A DNA stretch of 34,086 bases, taken from positions 1 to 34,086 of IMG/VR virus record IMGVR_UViG_3300007234_000043; one strand, written 5' to 3'. The notes under the pieces are model-generated. The model did not search any database. It saw only the letters and a list, made by a program, of their open reading frames with translations, and had not been told where the DNA came from. Origin of the DNA: a virus. Positions within the stretch are counted from its first letter, which is position 1. Each line of letters begins with the position of its first letter. Shown here in pieces: positions 12,959 to 20,187 of the stretch. Position numbers and translations under genes: made by a program.

Positions 12959-13185
12959 CCGGCCTTGTCCTTCCAACTGTCGAGGTGGCCCGGCGACTGA
13001 ATCAGACGGGCCGTCTTCACCCAGTCCATGCACAGGGCGACCTGTACCGGCGTCACGTCAGTCCCGAGGATGACGGACCAGCCGGTGGCGATCCTGGCGA
13101 AGTTGACAGCCGCGTCCCCGTAGTCGGCTGCCCGGTCCCCGTTGATGATTGTCTTCGCCTCGTCCAGTATCTCATCGCGCTTCAT
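12925..13185 (-). CDS. DUF6378-like phage protein
   Basis: 86 residues, last gene of the leftward operon. The pattern INGDRAADYGDAAVNFARIA, TPVQVALCMDWVKTARL and HLDSWKDKAGYSAL is that of a common phage family (I..RG..YG..., QV.l.m..lK.aRl, D...D.AGY) annotated DUF6378. Function unknown; possibly a nucleotide pyrophosphohydrolase-like helical fold. It converges with the plus-strand block. Confidence 0.75.
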   Translation of the reverse strand: MKRDEILDEAKTIINGDRAADYGDAAVNFARIATGWSVILGTDVTPVQVALCMDWVKTARLIQSPGHLDSWKDKAGYSALGAEVSG

Positions 13186-13441
13186 GTGCTACCACCTCCA
13201 CCAGAGCTTTCAGCTTCTCCCGGCAATCGCCGTGCGCGTCGAACAGGTCCAGGACGTAGCCGGCCACGTCCGCCTGCGTCTCGGCTACCGGGACCGGCGG
13301 GGCTGCGCGACAATCAGTCAGTGACGGCGGGACCGGCGGACGGACCACTTCGACCTTCGTCACGATCCTGACCTCCGGTTCCGGCCCGCAGGCCGTCAAG
13401 AGTCCGGCGCAGCACGTCAGCAACAGGGCCATCTTCCGCAT
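13172..13441 (-). CDS. Rz1-like outer-membrane spanin lipoprotein
   Basis: 89 residues with a lipoprotein signal (MRKMALLLTCCAGLLTAC, lipid at C18), then a proline-rich stretch (VVRPPVPPSLT), as in Rz1. Its start lies within the Rz-like gene in another frame, the classic Rz/Rz1 overlap. Together they join inner and outer membranes and cause the last step of lysis. The C-terminal helix (VLDLFDAHGDCREKLKALVE) is longer than usual. Confidence 0.8.
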   Translation of the reverse strand: MRKMALLLTCCAGLLTACGPEPEVRIVTKVEVVRPPVPPSLTDCRAAPPVPVAETQADVAGYVLDLFDAHGDCREKLKALVEVVAHEAR

Positions 13442-13742
13442 CGCGGGTCTCCCTTCGGATGGTGTTCAGGCGATCCGCACGGGACCGGGCCTGTGTCTCG
13501 GCTTTGGCCAGCGCATCGAGCGCCTGCTGATGGCGTTCCCGTTCGCCCTGCATGGTGGCGCGGAGTTCAGCGTTGACCGTGGTGGCCTGATCCAGTTGCG
13601 CGCCCATGCGGCCTATCGTGGCCTGTTGCTCAAGGATGGTATCGCCCCGGCTGGACCATGACCAGTATGCGGCACCCAGCAGGGCCAGCAGGGCGGCACC
13701 AGCGGCCGCTTTGGCCCAAAGGGGTATCAGGAGACCGAACAT
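13314..13742 (-). CDS. Rz-like inner-membrane spanin
   Basis: 142 residues from the ATG at 13742. One N-terminal membrane helix (5-27, GAALLALLGAAYW), then a periplasmic coiled coil (33-110: ILEQQATIGRMGAQLDQATT, HQQALDALAKAETQARSRAD). The C-terminus is disordered where it overlaps Rz1. Acts with the Rz1-like lipoprotein. Confidence 0.8.
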   Translation of the reverse strand: MFGLLIPLWAKAAAGAALLALLGAAYWSWSSRGDTILEQQATIGRMGAQLDQATTVNAELRATMQGERERHQQALDALAKAETQARSRADRLNTIRRETRDAEDGPVADVLRRTLDGLRAGTGGQDRDEGRSGPSAGPAVTD

Positions 13743-13963
13743 CAGCGACCGCCCTTCACGTTCTCCCATGCGGCCCCGAAGATATAGGCCCCGATAGTGC
13801 TGCCGGTCAGCATGGCCAGCGGCCACACGACGGCGGTGAGCTTGGCGTCAGGGACAGACGGGATGAACATGGCGACGAACAGCGACAGCCAGCCCGCACC
13901 GCAGCCCCACAGGACGCGGGCCACCCACTTGCGGCGGTTCTCCCATTTGAAGCCTTCGGTCAT
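13742..13963 (-). CDS. Holin-like two-helix membrane protein
   Basis: 73 residues, ATG at 13963. Two membrane helices (about 11-32 and 43-64) joined by a short polar turn, with charged ends (MTEGFKWENRRKW, AWENVKGGR). Location between the peptidase and spanins, and a TGATG junction with Rz, make it the best holin candidate. Sequence alone does not prove it. Confidence 0.65.
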   Translation of the reverse strand: MTEGFKWENRRKWVARVLWGCGAGWLSLFVAMFIPSVPDAKLTAVVWPLAMLTGSTIGAYIFGAAWENVKGGR

Positions 13964-13964
13964 G

Positions 13965-14342
13965 TCAGTAGCTCCAGACCCAAGGGCGGGGCGCATCGGT
14001 CATGAACGGCTCCAGCGTGTCCAGATGGATGAACCGCTTCGATCCGGTCTGCTTGATGCCCACGCCGTTGAACTTGCCGTCCAGCGCGCCGAGCAGTTCC
14101 CATGCCCGGTTGCCCATGATGGATATGTCAGCGGCCATGCCGGTTGGGTGAGCCGGTCCGTAGCCCTTCGAGTCGTTGTAGGTCGGGCATCGGTAGCCGC
14201 TGGTGATGGTCAATGGGAAGCCCAGCACCGTGCGGAGGTTCTGGAGTTTGAACATGAACTGATCGTCCATCTTCGCCACGCCACAATGCGGGCAGGCGAA
14301 CTCATGCGGGGAGAAGTTGGGGTATGCGTCCCAGTCGGTCAT
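13965..14342 (-). CDS. Endolysin, peptidase M15 family
   Basis: 125 residues. FSPHEFACPHCG (10-21) is the usual start of M15_3 phage enzymes, followed by LTITSGYRCPTYN (45-57), the zinc ligands H65 and D72 (HPTGMAADIS) and H106 (FIHLD). It cleaves peptide bonds in peptidoglycan. No signal peptide, so it needs the holin. Confidence 0.9.
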   Translation of the reverse strand: MTDWDAYPNFSPHEFACPHCGVAKMDDQFMFKLQNLRTVLGFPLTITSGYRCPTYNDSKGYGPAHPTGMAADISIMGNRAWELLGALDGKFNGVGIKQTGSKRFIHLDTLEPFMTDAPRPWVWSY

Positions 14343-14620
14343 CCGATCTTCCCCGCTGCCCACTCAGCCGCCTTGACCAAGCCCGCTCCAGCACCACCGG
14401 CAGCGAGCACGATCCCGGTCTTGACGCCGCGCCCCATGCCCCGGACCTCGGCCCGCCATATCTCGCCGTTATTCACGCGGTCGGTCAGTGTGTCGACCTT
14501 GTCCTCGACGGCTTTGGCGTGCGCGCCGTTGGCCTTTATGTCGTTACGCAGCCCCTTCAACTCGCCCTTGAGTTCCCCCAGAAGGAGGTACAGGTCTCCG
14601 TGTGTCGGTTGGTCAGGCAT
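14339..14620 (-). CDS. Coiled-coil protein with C-terminal hydrophobic helix (DUF1515-like), possible second holin
   Basis: 93 residues: coiled coil (LLLGELKGELKGLRNDI, VEDKVDTLTDRVNN), then a hydrophobic glycine/alanine-rich segment (TGIVLAAGGAGAGLVKAAEW). This build is common in phage lysis clusters as a tail-anchored protein or holin/antiholin. Coupled to the endolysin by overlapping stop and start. Confidence 0.6.
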   Translation of the reverse strand: MPDQPTHGDLYLLLGELKGELKGLRNDIKANGAHAKAVEDKVDTLTDRVNNGEIWRAEVRGMGRGVKTGIVLAAGGAGAGLVKAAEWAAGKIG

Positions 14621-15023
14621 AGGGCCACCCCTCCGGGCATTCTCGCCACACGCCCGGCTCCGTCAGGCGCATGAACTGGTGAAATGAATATCGTGTGTCT
14701 CGGATCGGGCGCGGCCCGCCTTCGTCGTTGGCATCGCCGCAGGTCATCAGGCCGAGCACGGGGACGTAGACCAGACAGACGGCGTGGTTGTAGCCGCTAC
14801 CGTCCTCCGTGTGGCAGAGCACCATCCCTATATCTTTTCGGGCGACATCAGCCGCGATAAGCCCCTCGACGGCTTTCTCCGCCCATTCCTCGCAGTCCCC
14901 GACCGCCTTGCCGTCCTGCCACGTGACGCTGCCCCACACGTCCTGTCCGTCTGGATCGGGAGCGTAGATCATCCCGTCCCATACCGCCCGATGGACGCGT
15001 TGAACGACGGCTACATCAGTCAT
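14613..15023 (-). CDS. Transglutaminase-like cysteine peptidase
   Basis: 136 residues, ATG at 15023. A papain-like triad is visible: C44 in GDCEEWA, H80 in GYNHAVCL, and D97 or N99 in CGDANDEG. This is the bacterial transglutaminase-like (BTLCP) pattern. Such enzymes in phages are thought to cleave or cross-link peptides, perhaps in the cell wall. It lies between a lipoprotein and the lysis genes. No signal peptide. Confidence 0.75.
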   Translation of the reverse strand: MTDVAVVQRVHRAVWDGMIYAPDPDGQDVWGSVTWQDGKAVGDCEEWAEKAVEGLIAADVARKDIGMVLCHTEDGSGYNHAVCLVYVPVLGLMTCGDANDEGGPRPIRDTRYSFHQFMRLTEPGVWRECPEGWPYA

Positions 15024-15184
15024 CCCGGCCTCGGGTTGTTGCAGTGGTCGGGATGCCAGCGAGCCGGGTCCGCGCAGCGTGACAGCGCGGCGGCGGGCGG
15101 CACGATCACCGGGCCTTCCGGCCATTCGGTGACAGGCTCCGGCGCACACGCGGCCAGCAGGACAAGCAGGGGCAGGAAGCGCAT
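15020..15184 (-). CDS. Small lipoprotein, 54 residues
   Basis: ATG at 15184, MRFLPLLVLLAACAPEP: a short signal with lipobox LAAC (lipid at C13), then a proline-rich stretch (TEWPEGPVIVPPAAALSRCA). It looks like a second Rz1-type lipoprotein. Ends in an ATGA overlap with the transglutaminase-like gene. Confidence 0.65.
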   Translation of the reverse strand: MRFLPLLVLLAACAPEPVTEWPEGPVIVPPAAALSRCADPARWHPDHCNNPRPG

Positions 15185-15384
15185 CAGGTGCCGTACTGGG
15201 ATGCGTAGCTGTCAGCGGCGCGCGACATGACGAACTGGACATAGTCTGCGTCGGTGGCGATGTAGTCGTCGTGCGCCTGCCGTTCCTGGTCGGTCTCCCC
15301 CAGCGGGGCGTTATAGACGGCCCGGGCGGCAGTGATGCCTGCAAGGGCGGAGGTGTCAGTGATGGTGACGGTAAACTGAGCCAT
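15184..15384 (-). CDS. Small structural-region protein, 66 residues
   Basis: MAQFTVTITDTSALAGITAA..., then a helical part (QERQAHDDYIATDADYVQFV). Preceded by an AGGAG site. Short proteins of this form commonly follow tail-fibre genes in podophages. Function unknown. Confidence 0.65.
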   Translation of the reverse strand: MAQFTVTITDTSALAGITAARAVYNAPLGETDQERQAHDDYIATDADYVQFVMSRAADSYASQYGT

Positions 15385-15388
15385 TGGG

Positions 15389-15580
15389 TTACTCCTGTTC
15401 CTGCGCCGCTTCGGCGACGGCAGTTGCGATTTCGTGGACGGACTGAAGCTGACGGATGATTTCCGGGATGGCTTCGATTGGCGCTTGCGCCTGCGCCAGA
15501 TGCGCCGCGTAGGTCCGCGTTGCGACTTCCAGGTGGGCAGCGAGCGCATTGGCCTGCCCCTGCTCAAGATCGATCTGCAT
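15389..15580 (-). CDS. Small helical protein, 63 residues
   Basis: Alanine/glutamine-rich helical protein (QIDLEQGQANALAAHLEVAT) at a TGATG junction with the preceding gene. Possibly a tail-fibre accessory. No family recognised. Confidence 0.55.
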   Translation of the reverse strand: MQIDLEQGQANALAAHLEVATRTYAAHLAQAQAPIEAIPEIIRQLQSVHEIATAVAEAAQEQE

Positions 15581-16227
15581 CACGACACCACCGCGATCTT
15601 GCGGCTGGTCCCGCCCGCGTCCTTGATGGTGATGTACCCGGTCACGGTTTCCGCCCCGATGGCTGCGTGCGTGCCGAACTGAACAACACCGGTTCCTGCT
15701 GGCACCAGCGGCAGGTCTATATTGGCTGCGCCGGTCCCTGCCGTCTGCATCCGCACACCATTCTCGAGTGCTGTTCGTTCATAGTTGCTCGCGTCCGTAT
15801 AGGTCGTTGCCGCTGCCAAGGTCTGTGGATTGGTCGTGCGCGCCTGCACCAGAACATCGCGCGACGGATGCAGGATTGAGGTTGAAAGTCCGCTGCCGCC
15901 CATTTCCAGAGTTCCGCTGGTCACCTGAACGGATGAATTGGTCAGCTTCAGCGACACTGTACCGTTGGCATAGAACTGCATGAGGTTGGCCGCGAACGCA
16001 TTGAAGCCGGTTGTTACCGCCGCGCCGCCGGTCGCCAGTTGCAGCCCGCTCGCGCCAACCTCGCCCGCCTTGTCGACTGAAAACTTGCTCGCGCCGCCGA
16101 CCTTCAAATCCATCAGAAGGGATGCGGCGTTCGATGCCGTGTCGGTCACGTCGAGGCCGATAGCGGTGAACGTGGTCCCGGCGTCGTTCCACGTCTTCGC
16201 CATGGCCGAGATGTTTACTGTTGCCAT
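15580..16227 (-). CDS. Tail fibre / virion surface protein
   Basis: 215 residues, Thr/Ser/Ala/Gly-rich and beta-prone (GASKFSVDKAGEVGASGLQL, a repeat type seen in tail fibres), ending in GTHAAIGAETVTGYITIKDA, the common fibre C-terminal strand motif. A TAAGGAGG ribosome site overlaps the stop of the upstream gene. Expected to help host recognition. Confidence 0.7.
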   Translation of the reverse strand: MATVNISAMAKTWNDAGTTFTAIGLDVTDTASNAASLLMDLKVGGASKFSVDKAGEVGASGLQLATGGAAVTTGFNAFAANLMQFYANGTVSLKLTNSSVQVTSGTLEMGGSGLSTSILHPSRDVLVQARTTNPQTLAAATTYTDASNYERTALENGVRMQTAGTGAANIDLPLVPAGTGVVQFGTHAAIGAETVTGYITIKDAGGTSRKIAVVS

Positions 16228-16239
16228 TGTCCGGCCTCC

Positions 16240-16413
16240 TTACGTTGCGTTGTCTACGATGATGAATGCGCCTTCGTCAGCGGTCGCGTCGTCCAGCACG
16301 ATGGCGTCACCGTCCACGGCTGGAGAGGTCGCGTTGTCGATGACGATGGCGTTGTCGGGGATGCCGCCCGCCGTCTGCGGCCACATCATCCGGCCCATGG
16401 CAGCGAATTGCAT
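16240..16413 (-). CDS. Small tail-associated protein, 57 residues
   Basis: MQFAAMGRMMWPQTAGGIPD, then two similar beta repeats, DNAIVIDNATSPAVDGDAIV and LDDATADEGAFIIVDNAT. The internal repeat of (A/T)IVxDxAT suggests a short beta structure. Ends with the ribosome site of the fibre gene. Confidence 0.6.
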   Translation of the reverse strand: MQFAAMGRMMWPQTAGGIPDNAIVIDNATSPAVDGDAIVLDDATADEGAFIIVDNAT

Positions 16414-16718
16414 CAGGACGACCCGTCATAGAACGACAGCTTCGTCCCCGGCTTCACGCCGAAGAACCGCTCCGTGTCCGCCGTGAACAGGGGATAGACC
16501 GTGGCGGATGCGGTCGGGTTGTCGCCGCCGAGCATGTTGTGCGCAGCGTCCGCCGTCACCAGGACGTAATGCGTTGCGTCATTGAGCGCTGCCGACTGCG
16601 TTGCCGTGGTGAAGCTGACGGTCTGGGTTGCCACCGGGGGTTCCATCGGGACAGGGATTGCCCCGCCGCCCGGAACGATTGCCACACGGGCATATTCACG
16701 AATGTAAGCGTTTGCCAT
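16413..16718 (-). CDS. Virion-associated protein, 101 residues
   Basis: ATG at 16718 with GGAGG upstream. Beta-rich, ending GVKPGTKLSFYDGSS, a form frequent in small tail-spike or fibre-associated proteins. Lies between the large fibre gene and the 57-residue gene in the same transcript. Confidence 0.6.
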   Translation of the reverse strand: MANAYIREYARVAIVPGGGAIPVPMEPPVATQTVSFTTATQSAALNDATHYVLVTADAAHNMLGGDNPTASATVYPLFTADTERFFGVKPGTKLSFYDGSS

Positions 16719-16729
16719 CAGGGAACCTC

Positions 16730-17779
16730 CTAGGCGATCTTGTGAATGAGAATGTCGGTGTAGACTTCGACCTCGGAAAACCCGGCGGCGATGCCAAGCC
16801 CGGTGGTCGCCGCTGTCGTCTCGCACTGGTGCTGGACTTCGATGGCAGCGGACCCGGCAAGCGTGAACCGGCCCATGAAGTGACTCTCGAACGTGGCCGC
16901 GACCGATGCGTTGGACTGACTGGCTGACCCGATGATCAGATCTGCCGTGTTCGTCACGTCCACCAGCTTGGTCTTGTGCAGGTTGCAGGCTCGGGCCGGG
17001 GCGCGCCCGATGGCTTCGTATGTCCCGGCGGGCAGGGTGATCCGGTTGCTGGACAGCGATGCGCCGGTGATTTCATTCGTGACCACTGTATTCAGTACCC
17101 GCGTCCGCCATGCGCCGCTGGTGAACGTGCCGCCGTCCGTTCCTGCTGTCTGTTGTTCCTGCACGTGGATCGTGTCGGGCCATACCCGCGTCACGTATTC
17201 CAGCGCCGTGGCCCCGGAATTGACCGACAGGAACTGGCCTGCCGTGCCGATGTTCAGGACGCCCGGTGCGCCCGAAGCGCCATAGAGCAGCACGTCACCC
17301 TGCGTCTGGTGCTCCATCATCCCGAGCGTGATGAGGTTGTCGGCCACCATCGCCGCTGTGAGGGCGGACCATGCCGGGTCCGTCCCGTCGCTGCTGAGAA
17401 GCTGGTTTGCCGAGCCGATGGCCAGCCGCTCGAAGACGCTGGAGGCGTTGCCCTTCAGAATGTCCCCGCGCGCCGTGGCCGCAATCATCGCCGCCGTGAT
17501 GGCCAGGTCAGGGATCGGGTCAACCGTGCGGATCTCGACATCGGCGCTGGTGTCGAACACGACCTTGAAGTCGTCCGCATCGGTGCCATAGACCGCTGCA
17601 ACGACGCCCGCCGAATCCGCGACAACCGGCTGGGTGTGCGGGGTTGACAGCCCTTCGTTCTGATAGACCGTCTTGTCGGTGGTGGTGCCGGTCTCGTAGA
17701 AATAGACCTTGGCCCCGGATACCGGTTCGCCGGTACTGTCCACGACCTGAAAGCCGGGCGGGAGAAGCAGACGCGCCAT
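16730..17779 (-). CDS. Tail fibre / tailspike protein
   Basis: 349 residues from the ATG at 17779 (GGAGG site; a start 4 codons upstream is possible). The N-terminus (LLLPPGFQVVDSTGEPVSG, AKVYFYETGTTT, VYQNEGLS) is the virion-binding domain typical of podophage tailspikes and fibres. The middle has repeat-like stretches (RGDILKGNASSVFERLAIGS) and the C-terminus is a beta domain resembling a TNF-like or C1q-like head. Directly downstream of an intrinsic terminator. Confidence 0.8.
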   Translation of the reverse strand: MARLLLPPGFQVVDSTGEPVSGAKVYFYETGTTTDKTVYQNEGLSTPHTQPVVADSAGVVAAVYGTDADDFKVVFDTSADVEIRTVDPIPDLAITAAMIAATARGDILKGNASSVFERLAIGSANQLLSSDGTDPAWSALTAAMVADNLITLGMMEHQTQGDVLLYGASGAPGVLNIGTAGQFLSVNSGATALEYVTRVWPDTIHVQEQQTAGTDGGTFTSGAWRTRVLNTVVTNEITGASLSSNRITLPAGTYEAIGRAPARACNLHKTKLVDVTNTADLIIGSASQSNASVAATFESHFMGRFTLAGSAAIEVQHQCETTAATTGLGIAAGFSEVEVYTDILIHKIA

Positions 17780-17783
17780 GCGG

Positions 17784-17799
17784 GCCTCCATGAAAAAAG
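17784..17799 (-). repeat. 16-bp terminator-tail/RBS motif, copy 1
   Basis: CTTTTTTCATGGAGGC on the minus strand, identical to 27226-27241. It combines the T-run of an intrinsic terminator with the ribosome site of the next gene. Confidence 0.7.
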
Positions 17800-17821
17800 G
17801 GCCACCCGTGCGGATGACCCT
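17793..17821 (-). terminator. Rho-independent terminator before the tail-fibre gene
   Basis: On the minus strand GGGTCATCC, loop GCAC, GGGTGGCCC (9 pairs including two G-T), then six T. It would trim transcripts coming from the ejection-protein genes. Confidence 0.75.
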
Positions 17822-17882
17822 GTGTTGATTTGCTGGTGTTTCGTTACTTTCCCCGAGAGTGGGGAATGGTTATGTTCGGCGG

Positions 17883-18095
17883 ATGAAGCTTCATTTGTCC
17901 CGATGGCCGTCGTTCGTTCACGCTGAAATCATGGCGTGGCGGACGGACTTCCGCGAAGCGCCATTGCCCACCGCGCTGAACTTCATCGGTCATGTCTGCT
18001 TCGTCGTTTTCCCGCTGCTTTTGCTGTTCGACCCATCGTTCCGGGATGGCGTCGTGGAAAAGCTTCTGGACGTTCTGCCGGTCATTGACCGGTGA
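17883..18095 (+). CDS. Lone plus-strand small membrane protein
   Basis: 70 residues, oriented against the surrounding late operon, with a hydrophobic helix at about 33-50 (FIGHVCFVVFPLLLLF) and a charged C-terminus. A GTG at 17859 is an alternative start. TTCCCC-GAGAGT-GGGGAA (17849-17866) just upstream is an inverted repeat that could be a regulatory site. It overlaps the convergent ejection-protein gene by 14 bases. A separately expressed accessory (moron) gene is possible. Confidence 0.5.
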   Translation: MKLHLSRWPSFVHAEIMAWRTDFREAPLPTALNFIGHVCFVVFPLLLLFDPSFRDGVVEKLLDVLPVIDR

Positions 18096-20187
18096 TGACC
18101 GGCAGCGCCCCCATCATTAGCGCGTTGCCCCGTTCGACGCCCTGTGGCTGCTGGAGCGCCCTCTGACGCAAAAGCCGGTTCACGATCTGGTCAGTTGCCT
18201 CCTGCGACGGGTTGAGAAGTGCATTGACAACACCTTCCGCCGTCGCGTTCATGCGCCGCTCTTCGACATTCTTGCCGACAGCCCGCGCCGTGTCCCGAAT
18301 TGCCCGGCCCGCGTCCAGGTTCAATGCGCTTTCCGCGAAGTCCCTGATCGGGGTTTTCTCATCGGAGAAAATGCCCTGACCGGCTTCACGTCGCGCCGTG
18401 GCGCTGTTGCCGATGGTTTCATCCAGCGCGCGCCGGATCATGGTTTCACGATGCATGGCCTTGGTGAAGCGCTTGAATGCCACCTCGCTATCAAACGCCG
18501 GGCGCATCCGTTCGCGCCATTCGTCCGTATTGAACCACCGTTTCAGGCTGTCCGCGCCGTCCTTCGTGGTCTGCATCTTCAGCCGGATTTCACGGGCCAC
18601 ACCCAGGCGGTACGCTTCCTTCCCGGCGTCCGACAGTCCCGCGACATATTCCGCGATGTCTTCCGCCATCTGACCACCCTTTGACGAAAACACCTCGCGA
18701 CCGGTTTGCAGCGCATCAATGATTTCGCTGTCGCTGGCGTACTTGTTTGCGGCTGTCTCGTATTCCGGGCTTGCATCGTAAAGCAATTCCCGAAACCGGC
18801 GCGCCGTGTCTTCCTGTGCGCCCCGCATGACATTGCCCGCGCTGCTTTCTTCTGTTGACCGCTTGGCGGCGTAGGCCACGTCATCCAGACCGAGTTTGTA
18901 GAAATGCATCTTTTCCAGGAACGAGAGTTCCTCGAAGTCGACACCCTTTTCCTTTGCAATGGATACTGCCCGCTGTTGCGCCTTCTGTCCGCTTGGCCTT
19001 TGCAGGATCGTGGTCATTTCCTTCAGCACATCTTCCTTGCCGTCGCGAATCCCCGCCTCGAATGCAGCATCATAAAGGGGGCTGGCAGACTGGCTTCGCA
19101 GGTCACGAAGTGCCTTGAGGCTTTCTGCATATTCCGCTCCGTTGCCCAGCATGTCGGACAACTTGGCATCAATGCGCCCCTTGGCTCCTGCCGCGCGTTC
19201 CCTCAGCACTGACTTCGCCATGTTGTAGGCGTTGGGGCGCGCCGCTGCATATTCCGCGATGCCCCGCACATGGTCGCCGCCCATGTCCATCAGCATTCCC
19301 GGAACCCCGTCCTGTCGCCAGCGGGCAAGGCGCGCCTGCGCTTCCTCAAGCGGGATGCCGTCTCGTTCAAACGCCTCGATAACTGCGTCGTACGCCTTCT
19401 TTTCCCCCGCGCTCAATGTCCCCTGCCTACCCGCCGAAACCTTTCTCACAGCACTCTTGACAAGGCCGGAGAAGCCTACGCCGACCGCACCCAGCGTTGC
19501 GCCCATGGTTGCGCCAAGAACCGCATTCTGGACACGGCTTGCAAAGCCGTCCTCTCCGCTCCCGAAGCCCGCAACAGCGCCGCCCCCGGCTGCGGTCCCC
19601 ATTACATTCCGTGCGCGCTTGGCCTTGCTGCCCGCGTTTGCAATGACGCCCATCCCCTTCATCGCCATGCCGACGGGGACCGCCGTTGCGGTCTCTATGG
19701 CAATCCGCGCCCCGACGGGCAGGTTGTCCATGGATTGCCGGGTTTCCTGAAGCGCGTATTGCTGCCCGGCGCTGAACCGGTCTGCCGGGTCGCCTTCGCC
19801 GGTCAGGTAGGATTCCGCTGCCGCCGCGCCGCCGGTGATGTAGCCCGTCAACTCATCCCCGAATGTAGCGGTCGGCACCTGTGCGATGCTGTTGACGACG
19901 CCGAGCGCGGTGCTATCGGATGGCCGTCCTGCGTAAAGCCCCTGTTCCCTGGCGCGGTCCTTCACCGCCGCCCGTTGACGCTGGTCCAGCTTCTCCAGTT
20001 CTTGCAGCCGGACTCCAGCCACATCCGCGTTTCGGATCATATCCGGCGACATCTGGTCAAGCGTCTGCCGTTCGCGAACACGCCGGAATGCGTCAATCAT
20101 CGTCTGGTCTTCAACGCCGATCTGGCGCTTGCGGGGCTTGTTCTTCACCCGGCCATAGGCGGCGCGCATCTCGTCTTCGTTACTCAT
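18082..20187 (-). CDS. Large ejection (internal virion) protein
   Basis: 701 residues from the ATG at 20187. Mostly helical, with Gly/Ala-rich hydrophobic stretches around residues 150-260 (VGARIAIETATAVPVGMAMK, AVLGATMGATLGAVGVGFSG) able to enter membranes, as in podophage ejection proteins. Then come long charged helices. By location after the head-tail genes it matches the P22 gp16/gp20 or T7 gp15/16 group that leaves the virion to build a DNA channel. No lytic-transglycosylase motif was seen. Confidence 0.7.
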   Translation of the reverse strand: MSNEDEMRAAYGRVKNKPRKRQIGVEDQTMIDAFRRVRERQTLDQMSPDMIRNADVAGVRLQELEKLDQRQRAAVKDRAREQGLYAGRPSDSTALGVVNSIAQVPTATFGDELTGYITGGAAAAESYLTGEGDPADRFSAGQQYALQETRQSMDNLPVGARIAIETATAVPVGMAMKGMGVIANAGSKAKRARNVMGTAAGGGAVAGFGSGEDGFASRVQNAVLGATMGATLGAVGVGFSGLVKSAVRKVSAGRQGTLSAGEKKAYDAVIEAFERDGIPLEEAQARLARWRQDGVPGMLMDMGGDHVRGIAEYAAARPNAYNMAKSVLRERAAGAKGRIDAKLSDMLGNGAEYAESLKALRDLRSQSASPLYDAAFEAGIRDGKEDVLKEMTTILQRPSGQKAQQRAVSIAKEKGVDFEELSFLEKMHFYKLGLDDVAYAAKRSTEESSAGNVMRGAQEDTARRFRELLYDASPEYETAANKYASDSEIIDALQTGREVFSSKGGQMAEDIAEYVAGLSDAGKEAYRLGVAREIRLKMQTTKDGADSLKRWFNTDEWRERMRPAFDSEVAFKRFTKAMHRETMIRRALDETIGNSATARREAGQGIFSDEKTPIRDFAESALNLDAGRAIRDTARAVGKNVEERRMNATAEGVVNALLNPSQEATDQIVNRLLRQRALQQPQGVERGNALMMGALPVITGQ

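Noticed and set aside
13314-13441. Rz/Rz1 overlap as a frameshift error
   Set aside because: Nested spanin genes in different frames are normal in phages, and both proteins have intact signatures.
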